A DNA stretch of 30,412 bases from Plantago elongata (taxonomy: Eukaryota; Streptophyta; Magnoliopsida; Lamiales; Plantaginaceae): assembly GCA_036897095.1 (NCBI GenBank), contig JAYMSP010001611.1, positions 1 through 30,412 on the forward strand. Reading direction: 5' to 3'. Position 1 is the stretch's first letter. Every line of letters begins with the position of its first letter. The position numbers and the translations under genes are program-made. A model generated the notes under the pieces. It had not been told where the DNA came from, ran no database searches, and saw only the letters and a program-made list of their open reading frames with translations. Positions 20,925 to 30,412 of the stretch are shown here, one piece after another.

Positions 20925-21761
20925 TCACTTCACAGTACTTTTATCAAACACCTGGTGGAAATCTGGAGAAGAAGCCAGTGGAAGTACCTGTGTGGCTTGA
21001 TTATGCACCTGGTGATGATCTCTCACCAAGCTCTTCGAATCAATGAACTTAATAAACGAACCCACTTCATCAATCTCACTTTTCTTCCTCTCAGCCTCTT
21101 CCATCAACAGCCTCCTAATCAACTTATCCTCTGCATCTTTCAAGAACTTGAACTTTGGAGGAGGTGAAGATCTCAGCTTGTTCAGCTCAGCTTCTGATAT
21201 GGACTCAAAAAGTGGATTGAACCCATGGCTACTGTAGGAATCCAAACTGTGAGGTGTTTTCATAGTTGGAGAAGATAATGGTGTGCCAGTTGCATCAACA
21301 GGAAACACAATTTCACTCAAGCTCTTGTTAGTTCTTGAGCCCTTTCTGCTGCTCTTTGACCTCCCATCTTCAGATTCCAAATCCTCTTTGCTCTCCTCTT
21401 TGATGGTGAAGAGGAACCTTGGTGGCCCACATAGGTTGTGCATTCTCATGAGCTCTGTTTCAACCCCTCCTTCTCCATAGGCTTTGTTGTCTTTGTTTGA
21501 GAGTGAACCAGTTTCCAAGTCTTCTTGGCTGTGGCTCACTGAGGCAGTGAGCTGGTGAGTGGAGCTGTTGAATGATGCAATTCGCCTTCTCCAGCAGAAC
21601 AAGAATGAGACTTCTTCCATTACTTCTATACTGTTTGAGGTGTTGTTGCTGTTTAGTCTCTTTTTCCACCAGAGTAAATAGTAAACCTCAGCTAGAAGAC
21701 CCATCAAGATGCAGCCAAACACAAAGCTCAGACCAATGCCTAATCCACTTAAAGATCCCAT
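20925..21761 (-). CDS. plant protein of unknown function with one N-terminal membrane span
   Basis: Intronless frame of 278 codons. The ATG is preceded by an in-frame TAA four codons upstream, so the start is secure. Residues 7-30 (LGIGLSFVFGCILMGLLAEV and on) form one hydrophobic segment, followed by WWKKR. By the positive-inside rule this suggests a signal anchor with the C-terminus in the cytosol. The rest is polar, Ser-rich and probably largely disordered. It holds conserved-looking stretches: CGPPRFLFTIKEESKEDLES (about 111-130), SPTMKTPHSLDSY (about 164-176), and GFNPLFESISEAELNKLRSS before PPPKFKFLKDAEDKLIRRL. I recall similar proteins in other eudicots annotated only as membrane or transmembrane proteins. 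No enzymatic motif is seen and I propose no function. Four shadow frames on the plus strand overlap it. Confidence 0.85.
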   Translation of the reverse strand: MGSLSGLGIGLSFVFGCILMGLLAEVYYLLWWKKRLNSNNTSNSIEVMEEVSFLFCWRRRIASFNSSTHQLTASVSHSQEDLETGSLSNKDNKAYGEGGVETELMRMHNLCGPPRFLFTIKEESKEDLESEDGRSKSSRKGSRTNKSLSEIVFPVDATGTPLSSPTMKTPHSLDSYSSHGFNPLFESISEAELNKLRSSPPPKFKFLKDAEDKLIRRLLMEEAERKKSEIDEVGSFIKFIDSKSLVRDHHQVHNQATQVLPLASSPDFHQVFDKSTVK

Positions 21762-22904
21762 CTTTATGATTTTTTAGCTCTAGAAATCTCACATTTGGGT
21801 GGTATGAACAAGGTGGAAGAAACCCAAATGGGATTTTGTTCAAGTACCAAGAGAACTTGCTGACACCCTCACACAAGGCACAAATGAGTTATTTGCTTAC
21901 TGTGCTGGTTGAAAGGCACAAGAACCTACCTTTATCTACCAGAAGTTGATATACATGTCAAAAACAAAGAAGAAACCATTTCTTGAAATGTACTGCAATA
22001 TGTATTGCCAAGCAAATTAATGGAGAATGTGAGAATCTTCTACTTGTGGGGGAGGAAATGGAAAAAAAAACAAAGAAAAATATTACCTTTTCAAGATTTA
22101 TAGGTGTTACAGCAGGCTTAAGAAAGTGGTTGCCCAAAAGCAAGAAAAGAGGATGTGTAAGGAAAGAAAATTTGGGTGAATCATTAGTTTAAGGAAGTGG
22201 AATATCATATCATATGGTATCTAGTTTCATATCATCATTGTTATTGTTTTGTAAAAGAGACATGTATTGATGAAAGAGAGCTGTAATGGAAAAGGAGGTG
22301 TTTTGGGATATGGCAATTCACAGAGTGTGTCTGTGTATGGAAATGGTTGGCTGGGTCACATCTTCACATGGGTTGGCAAAAGTATATGCATTTGCATTAA
22401 CCTAAACAAATGAGAATACAACAAAAGTTTTCAAATTGAAAAGAGAGATGCCAAAGGACTTTAAAAGATAATTACAAGTATCTACACAACATGTGTGGAT
22501 GAGTGGCTATTCTTCCTTTCCACGGTCACATGCTTTTGGATTGGCCTGGTGTTTGTAACCATGCATTGCTTCTAACTTCGTGTAGGCTTCCATGTTCTTC
22601 ATCCAATCTAGGTTTAGGCCTGATTAGTTTGGTGTTGAGTGACTGCATGTGTTCTTGCCGAGAAGCGTTTCACACAGCCCCCATGATGTTACAAGTTACG
22701 TTTGGAAAATACTCATGGTTGTATTTCGGAACACATGAGAATCCGGATGCATTTGAAAATTTTGAAAATGATTGAATTTCTCAAAGCAATCAAAATACAC
22801 TTTGCAAGTTAAAAACCACAACGAACTCCAAATGTTGATTTAAGAGCATTGATAAGATAGAGACATATTTCGAAACCAATTTCATTATATTAAAACTTGA
22901 GACA
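21762..22904 (-). other. upstream region of the membrane-protein gene
   Basis: This interval should hold the promoter and leader of the minus-strand gene. No TATA box or other element stands out. The frames at 21688-21876 (-), 21958-22143 (-), 21983-22192 (+) and 22503-22775 (+, 90 codons) have no recognisable content and are not called. Confidence 0.4.
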
Positions 22905-23159
22905 TACTCCCTCCGCCCCAACAAACTTCAACATTTGTCATTTTTAGCCGTCCCATCAAAGTTCATACATTATTAAAAAAGAAAGTTATTATACCACTAA
23001 CAAACAATAAACAATCTCAACTTTACACAAAAATTACACATTTTACCACTAAAATTACATTTTTCTCCAATTTTTTTCATTTTTTATCATTACTTTAACT
23101 TTTTCACATAAAACTACGCATCAATTCTAATGTATGAAGTTTGATGGGACGGGGGAGTA
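22905..23159. mobile_element. Stowaway-like MITE
   Basis: The left end is TACTCCCTCCGCCCCAACAA. The right end reads TACTCCCCCGTCCCATCAAA on the other strand, and both continue into ACTTCA. The termini and TA target site are typical of Stowaway elements. Length is about 255 bp, AT-rich, with no reading frame. Just inside the left end, GCCGTCCCATCAAAGTTC repeats the terminal motif. Confidence 0.88.
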
Positions 23160-24375
23160 GAAGAGTAATGCGCTGTACTTTTATTTTCTTGATTTGAACT
23201 AAATAAAGTTGAAGAGGCTATAGTCGATTCAGAATGGATATTGGCTATGCTACAAAATCTCGAACAGTTTGTGGGGAACAGCGCCTCATGCGGTTCATGT
23301 TTTCTGGACCAATGTGGACTTCAAAGATACTCAAGAGGAGAAATACACGAGACATAATTACCGGAACAGAGCTAACTTTGTGAAGAAAGCTCAGCCATGT
23401 TGCCACTTGCACTGCCAATGAAGTTAGCAACTAGCAGGTGAAAGCAAAGCCACATTCTCATTTCTCAGTCAAGTGAACATCGGATATATCCATTGTAAGA
23501 TATATTCTACAACATGTTGCTAAAGTTATGGTGTTAACTTATAAATGCTGGCAGCGATTAGCAAACAACAAATAGTATAAGAGACAATGATCGCTAGAAT
23601 GATATGAATCCAGGTTTATTAAGATTCAGTCAGTGTTAAAAGAATCCAGCCAAGTACATGATGAGACACGATAGCAGAAACTTGGAAAGCAAACAAGTCA
23701 ACTCACTGAGTTTAAATTTCAACACCCAGGATCCTCTATGACATTTTTTAGCAGCGGTAGGTACTTGGGAAGTGCAGAATTCAATTCTCAGAAATTCAAG
23801 CAAGTCGTTTAGTATTTCAAAACTGCATAATCCATTTCATTTTTCACCTGGAACATGCTCAGTATTGGTTTTACTACATCTGCAATTCAAATTGGTGGCA
23901 TTTCAACTGCTCTATTATGTTCAACTAGATCTGCAACATCTGATACTAGTTCTTATGCTCAGAAGATAAACTGCAGATTAACCAGATAAAATTGATTCGT
24001 ATAGGCCTCTTATGAATGCCTTCTACTCTCACTCTCCACGTAACTATTCCAGTGTATCTGGTGCTTGTGAAACTACAATCCCCAGGCTATTAATTAGATG
24101 AGTACTGAAAACATTGTCGACCATGACCAATTAATTACAGTTCATTCTCAAGTGCAACTACCATACCCTGAGTCCCTGACTATAAAGAATGATGTGTATT
24201 TGATAAGCTGAATGACTAATTCAACTACGCATGAGTATTAACCTTAATGACTTTGATGTTATCATGATTGTACCTTAGACTATGACCGTGTCAAAATGGC
24301 CACTGTACATCAACTGGATGTAGTTTCTAACAATATACAAGGTCCACACAAACTTTAATTTAATAGATACTAATC
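23160..24375 (-). other. 3' flank of the ALB4-like gene, no gene recognised
   Basis: The part next to 24376 probably contains the 3' untranslated region of the insertase gene. The short frames at 23245-23430 (-) and 23772-23969 (+) show no family motif. No repeat with boundaries was seen. Confidence 0.4.
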
Positions 24376-27300
24376 TCATACCGAACGCTTCCTCTTTGAT
24401 CGTTTACTTCTCTTAGGGCCAGAATAATTCGGAAGCGGTTTGCTGCTGCTGGAAGAATATGCCTCTTCAAGAGTTGCCTTATCCTGCAGACATTGTAACA
24501 CTCATTTAAGTCATCTTAGATGAATAACCAACCATACAGGGAATTGTGTAATATGCATTAAAGAACTACTTTAGGCTCTAGCTTCACACTGGACCCGATT
24601 GATCCAGATACATAAAAGATTATCAACTCGCATATGTTCTCAACTTAACTGAAACTTCTATGGAAGGCAAATCTGCAAAATACCTAGAAGAAAAACCTAT
24701 AGCAGATAGCTTGTTAAAAGGTAAGGCTACATAATAGCACTGGCACTCTCTCCTAACACGACCTGGCAAACTATCACCTGTTTTCCATGCATTTGTGCAT
24801 CAAGTACCCGCATGTAACTCAATCTAATGAAGTGCATGCATGTTTGAAGAGAGCACATAAAAGGCATTCTCAGTTTTTACTGATGATAGACTCTCGAGTT
24901 GATAAAAAAATCCAAAAGAATCAAATTTAGTTAATTAATTAATTAAGGCATTATATATGGGTTCGTCCTGGCCTGTTTGGTCGTGAATGGCCTTTTGGCA
25001 AGAAAACCAAGTTCATGCATAAATAATTAAAATTGAAGGAGAATAACTATGAAAGAAATCGCATGTCAAGTGAGGGCAACAAGTTCACCTCAGATTCATT
25101 TTCATCGTCTGAATCCTCTTCAGCATCAATTTCAGATATGGCTGAAGCCTGGACAATGTCTGCAGGCAGAGCATTACTCCTTTTCTTCTTTTCTTGGTCT
25201 TTCAACTGTCTAAATCTGCTTCAGAATTTTTTTGTTTGGTTAGTGACAATAAGGCAACAAAAAAATAAAAATAGAAAAATAAACAAATAACAAGAAAAAC
25301 AAACAAACAAGAAATTGAGACTTTGAATCGACCTTTCACCAGACTGGTCTGGCTGAGACCCAGATCTTTTTGCACGCCCTGCACTAATTATCCCACCAGC
25401 ATTATCACTCATAGCAGGTTGTGCACCTCCCATTTTGCGTAACCATACCTGTTGTGCTGTGCTAAGCACATTATTTGTAAACCTACATAACCAAACATGA
25501 GTCACAAAAGTTAACAATCATAACAAAGCCCTGATCATGATTTTTTTTTACCACAACGCTTTATCAACTCAAGATATCAACATTTTGTCAGTATTCATGT
25601 GTAGGCTACAAACTTGTACAGCATAGTAAGCATATCGGATAAGATTGTGTATTAAAAAGCACATGATATAAACTACAAACCAAAAAAAAAAAAAAAAAGG
25701 AAACAAATTGAAAATGATGAAAATAAATTACAAATTGGTGGCTGCAACTACAATGACCAAGTCCACATATGTAACTGCGTCGAATGGCACTCGCCTTCCA
25801 TGCGGTTGGAGCTTAATACTACTTTTAATATCAGTTTTCTTTTTCCATCTGCATTGCATATTTGCATGCATGTGCTAAAGTATCTGAAGCGTTCTAGATG
25901 TGCAATAAGTGAATTCCCTAATTATTGGACAAGGAATAATTAATATCTAGAACTCCGTATGTTTTGCTTGGATATATGTAAATAAATATTCTTTAAAACA
26001 AGGTTGCTTGATTTGGTACAGAGAAATGAGAAAATTAGCATAACTGGTTGAACTTTTCATCTCATTTAAGAGAACATAAAACATGCTACGCTATTAGATG
26101 ACATATCCAAAACAATATTGAAGGGCATTATTATTACAATAGGGCTAGTGAGAGCTGAACCATACCAGTATATTGATAGTCCAGATGGAACAGACAGTGA
26201 AAAGTAGCCAATCATGAGAGGCAGAAACTTAAGTATGAGAAGTGTATTCTTCTGATTTGGATCATCTGTCTAACGAGAGAAGATTAAGATATCAGGTAAG
26301 ACATCAGCAATGAAAGATTGCCAGCATAAACATCAACCTAAAATGAAACTTACTTGAGGAGGTTTCATAATTTCCATGGAGACAAACTGTGATACAACAA
26401 GAAGTACAGGTAAAACAAGGTATGCTGCAGTGTCCGGCCAACCAAGTGGTGGATGCCCATCCTAGAAAATTAGAGAGTCAAACAAACATTCTTATTAGTA
26501 TATTCCATAAGTTCAGTGTTAGCGGGCATATTTATTGGTTGACATTGACAACCCTAGTTTCTATAGGCCAAAGGAAACAGGAAGAATAACCAGTGACAGG
26601 AGAGTGGGAAGCAAGATCTAGTAGTAAAAGGCTGATTTAAGTAACAAAAGCATTAAACGTACAATATAGATTTTACAACCAAAAATAATAATTACCACAA
26701 ATGGGAACAGCCATGAAATCCCAGCTCCACTTTGCCGAGCAGCAATTGTCGTTGGACCACCCAAAGAAGGGATCCAAAAGAATCCTTCGGTAAATAATCC
26801 CTGTTTGAAAATTGGAATGATAAACAAAAGACCAATATACATTCTACGGTGGTCGCAAACCAGGTTATTGCAAACACTTTAAAAGTGAAAAGTTTTCCAT
26901 ACCTCATTTGCAACATTAGAAAGAGCTTGGTATAAGCCTATCCATACTGGTATTGTGGCCAGTGTTGGCAGACATCCTACAACACATTTAAGATAAGGAG
27001 AAGCATATTAGCAAACGATACAAATTCTGAGGAGCAGTTCATGGTAGCTAGAACTGAACGGTAACTTATAGAGTATGTTAGAAGATGATAGGCATTGCTT
27101 TGGAGATTAGATGAAGATGGTAATGAACAGTGCTCACTTGTCTAGAAGCAAAAGGGAAGTCTATTTAATTTTGAGCAGCTATAAATAATAGCTTGATTTA
27201 AACCAATGGTGTGCTACGGCTGCGAGAAATCTGAGTATTAGTTAGGATACAATACAAATTTTCTCAGACGAACAGAAGGACAAATCATGTCTTGCAGGAG

Positions 27301-29258
27301 CTTCAAAAAGGTTGACCTTGTCTGAGACTCTAAGTCAGGACCATCGAAGCGTTGCAGAAAAAAGGAGATTGATGATGATTTCAGAGTTCATATAGATTGG
27401 GGCTTTTGTTGAGCCGCTTCATTCTTCCCTCTCTAGATTCTAATGGAAGCATAGAGGTGGAATCTCTCTTTTTTCTCTTAAATCTTGTGCAAATTGCTGC
27501 ATTTTGCTAGTATTGTCACAGGCTGCTGCAGTGTTTGCTTTGGTCCAATTGCAAATTTGCAGCAATTTGGCACTCTGATTATGTAAAATATGTTCTGCAG
27601 CTCTTTTTCTTAAGGGATGTATTCAGATCGAAGAAGGATAGGATTAGGAATAGGTGTTTCTTTGAGTTTACTGTTATATCACTGGGCTTGCCCCCTCTTG
27701 CACATGCAAATCCCTTCTTGAGCTTTTCGCTCATAAATTAATAATGTACGTTAATGAAGGCTGCATGTTCCCAAGCTGCTATATTCTGAAAGATTTAGAC
27801 TGTATTTTTTTGGTAAAGGTACAACATCGACACAATTAGACAGTGGGTCAATTTACAATTTAAAGATACATACTCACACAGTCAGATTCAAGCTAGTGGA
27901 ACTAGGAGGAAATACAGAGTTAATATCATACCTGCTAGAGGATTGACCCCAGCTTGCTTATACAACCTGGAGGTCTCGAGTTGAATTCTTTCCTGTCAGA
28001 TATGAGAATAAACTCATCCACCAGAAAACGAGGCAAATAGCAAAATGATAGCTCAGATAAGGAATGCTCAATTGTCTAACAACTCTAAACCAAGAGATTT
28101 GATGCACAATTTATTGTTCCTAGCTCACATTCTCTAATAACCCATGTAGAGAACTACAAACGATGAATTTTTCACTTGGTCAATGACTCAAGAAGTCAAT
28201 ATATTTGGAAAGGCAATCTTTGGCATTTTTTGGCTCAGTATATTTAAGAAACTTTGTGTGCTATATATAACTCTTAAGCAATCAGCCATATTTGTTAAGT
28301 ACCAAAAGTCAAAATAATTAGAAAGTAAATGGAGAACGAATAGTCAATTAAAATCCCATGTTAATATATGGTAGAATTAGATATCCTTATCAGCCTGTAC
28401 TCAGAGTGGTTAATTGGCTATATGGATCTGATGCACAATATTCTGGTAGATTTATGAGAAATGTAGAAAAAAATGATGTTTGACTTCCAAACCTGAAATC
28501 ACTTGAAATGTGTAATTTTCTTTAGCAATTACACTCACTAAGTTCAAAAGTGCCAACGACTGGTCGGCTACCGAGGTCCCACAAACCAATGGTTGGGAAA
28601 AAACAACACTAACAAATGATTGACACTTATCCGGGCCCTATAGATCAAATTTTCAGTTCTCTGAGTCACATATTCCTTGGCTCCATATAGGAATCAAACT
28701 AACACCTTTATCTTTGCAATCACCGAATCACGTAATCTATATTTATCAAGTTAATGAAGTTATTTAATTGTTCTATTTGAATCTGGAGACAGAGAAGTAA
28801 CTACCATGCATTACAAAAAAAACTGTGTGATACGGAACAAAATTTAAGGCTCACTTGATTTCCGGCATATCTTTGCTGGATTGCTTTAATCTTTGGTTGA
28901 AGATTCTGCATCGCCATCGTAGACTCAACCTTATGGAATAAAATGCACATTCAGTTTCACAGTCATCATTTAGATGTAACTGTTTAAAAAACAAAAGAAG
29001 GGCATGTAGAGAAGGGTTAAAATGAATTGAGGATTCCAAATAGCACTTCGAAATAAAATTGTCGTAAAGTAGACTAGTGCTCCTTCCTTGTCGGAGTGTG
29101 CCTGGTAGGGTAAAGACATGTGCGACCAAAGAAGAATCAATGTTTACCTGTTGCTTAGTCAGGGGGAAGGTTGCAGCTTTAACTAAAACAGTGAGCAAAA
29201 TTATGGCAAATCCATACGCATATGGCACGTGAACAGCTGTAAGTCCATCCTTAAGCAC
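24376..29258 (-). CDS. ALB4: chloroplast Oxa1/YidC/Alb3 membrane insertase, ALB4-like (5' partial)
   Basis: Ten coding exons (minus strand): 29258-29148, 28929-28855, 27992-27932, 26976-26903, 26800-26696, 26461-26354, 26269-26166, 25482-25333, 25215-25089, 24483-24376. GT-AG junctions keep one frame for 340 residues plus TGA. The transit peptide and N-terminus lie beyond the right edge. The YidC core shows membrane segments YAYGFAIILLTVLVKAATFP, CLPTLATIPVWIGLYQAL, AYLVLPVLLVVSQFV and FLPLMIGYFSLSVPSGLSIY. The Lys of LLTVLVKAA sits where bacterial YidC has its groove Arg. Alb3-family insertases assemble thylakoid proteins. The C-tail is short: IISAGRAKRSGSQPDQSGER, FRQLKDQEKKRS, an acidic stretch, then RSKRSKRKRSV. 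I recall this pattern for ALB4, whereas ALB3 has a longer tail with cpSRP43-binding motifs. ALB4 supports ATP synthase biogenesis and overlaps in role with ALB3 (literature). The family call is secure; ALB4 over ALB3 is likely. Confidence 0.92.
25682..25698. repeat. poly(A) tract
   Basis: A run of about 17 A on the plus strand (T on the coding strand), inside the 25483-26165 intron of the ALB4-like gene. Confidence 0.9.
26977..27931 (-). other. large intron of the ALB4-like gene
   Basis: A 955-bp phase 1 intron that splits a Gly codon between ...NPLA and CLPTLA. Its middle (about 27350-27750) is less AT-rich than other introns here. It contains a plus-strand frame at 27535-27741 without recognisable motif. 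No nested gene is called. Confidence 0.75.
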
Positions 29259-30412
29259 CTGATATGATTAACGAAGATGTTATCAAATCTGAAAGTGCTT
29301 CTAGCTCGCTCACATTGAAATTAAATGTCACACGGTCACGAAAAAGAGCAATTTAATTTGAACTAAAAATCCTTAAACATTCAATCTGACTAAATTAACC
29401 ACAGCAATAGTACTCATCAAGTCCGAACTTAATTCCATACATTCTGAACATCATCGAGACCAAACCCTAAAGTAAAATGAAGATACTTCATTAGCACATC
29501 TTAGCTAATAAAACAATCAAATATCATTTCAAGGGAATGGATAATACCAATGTATCCAAAATTAACAGAATCAATAAATAAGGTCAAATTGTCAAGCTTC
29601 CAATGTATGCCTGACCAGAGTTTTGCAAGGCATTAGAGAGTAGACAAGAAAAATTCCACATACACTTGAGACAATATACCTAATGTCTCTCGACTCTCAA
29701 GATATGTTTCTGAGAGAGACCACAAGTCAACACATTACTCAAATTTCAAGCTAAACAAATTAGCCTACTTATATTACCACCTATCCATCAAGAAGTAGGC
29801 TATAATATGATGTCTATTGCATGTATATGTCACTTGGCCAAATTGGCAACTAGCACAGGTCACTTGGTCAGTGAAGGAGGAAAAGATATGAGGCAACTAC
29901 CAGTTTTAATCACGAATACACACGAAGGTCATGGCTCAGTGGTGGTCAAAATTTTATAAACAATATTACAACTTCATGTCTAGAAGAAGCATATGCAATA
30001 TCTCATAAATAATTGAAATCAGCAACTGGAACATCAGCCATGACAGGAGAAAATACATCCTATGCTTCTTTTCTTTTCTTTCAGACTCCTATGCTGACAA
30101 AATTCAGCCATAACCGTCAGTGGGAAGCGTACAAAACACTTCATGAAGAGCCAACTAAGTTGCCCATCAATTGAGGACACATTCTATTCGAGAATTTAAT
30201 TGATCATTATAGGAGTCAATTAAAATAGACACTACGGAAAGTGGTCGAGGCCAATCATTAGTTCTAAACTTCTAATATGTCTGCTACTGAGCTAAGTTAA
30301 ATATTTTATCCTTTCGGAAAAGCATGTATTAGCTTCATAGATCAAGAGTACATCGACAGGTAGTTGGACTCAAACGAATGAAACTGCCTCGAGATGATTA
30401 GACGCGGGCGGG
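29259..30412 (-). other. intron running to the window edge
   Basis: Upstream of the acceptor at 29259-29260 (CAG before GTGCTTAAGG) no sequence matching the ALB3/ALB4 N-terminal part or transit peptide was found. The rest of the window is taken as intron, at least 1154 bp long. No other gene is seen. Confidence 0.6.

Noticed and set aside
22503..22775. 90-codon plus-strand frame upstream of a MITE
   Set aside because: No recognisable motif, no plausible promoter, and composition no different from other chance frames here.
28560..28730. Possible SINE in an ALB4 intron (GTTTGATTCC-like box on the minus strand)
   Set aside because: Only a B-box-like motif is visible; there is no convincing A box, tail or target-site duplication.
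28851..29258. 135-codon frame read straight through from the ALB4-like exon
   Set aside because: Only the first 37 codons (29258-29148) are exon; the frame continues into the intron after the CAG|GTAAAC donor, and the next exon at 28929-28855 is in another phase.
7993..29258. The genes forming one functional system or cluster
   Set aside because: CDK inhibitor, U-box ligase, unknown membrane protein and thylakoid insertase have separate roles and are separated by kilobases of transposon-rich DNA; nothing suggests co-regulation.

Overview
The window is nuclear DNA of a flowering plant, most likely a eudicot. It is AT-rich, genes are sparse and split by GT-AG introns, intergenic DNA is full of short non-autonomous transposon remnants, and three of the four genes match plant-specific families. 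The species cannot be fixed from the sequence.

Layout: (1) 1-4300 is AT-rich intergenic DNA with a TA microsatellite, a 66-bp tandem duplication, and candidate MITE and SINE remnants. (2) 4339-7477 holds a small intronless SIAMESE-related CDK inhibitor gene (+ strand, 5846-6292) between two direct copies of a roughly 500-600 bp noncoding block. (3) 7993-12569 is a complete four-exon U-box/ARM E3 ligase gene of the PUB13/SPL11 type (- strand, 657 codons), convergent with the CDK inhibitor. (4) 12.6-20.9 kb is a transposon graveyard: a 400-bp foldback element, Stowaway-like MITEs, elements with AGGGGCGGA-type ends, a CAGTT-rich dispersed repeat, and an orphan promoter-like segment with a possible first exon near 15.5 kb. 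(5) 20925-21761 is an intronless gene (- strand) for a plant protein of unknown function with one N-terminal membrane span. (6) 24376-29258 carries the last ten coding exons (340 residues) of a chloroplast Oxa1/YidC/Alb3 insertase (- strand). Its C-terminus fits ALB4 (ALBINO3-like) better than ALB3. Its 5' exons lie beyond the right edge.

The four genes have unrelated roles: cell-cycle exit, ubiquitin ligation in immunity and cell death, an unknown membrane protein, and thylakoid protein insertion. They look like ordinary chromosomal neighbours rather than one system. The notable items are structural: the duplicated block around the CDK inhibitor gene, with a transposon-like insertion in only one copy, the long foldback element, the CAGTT repeat family, and the orphan promoter/exon. 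Splice sites were derived by hand from reading-frame continuity and remembered family sequences; no alignment or transcript data were used.
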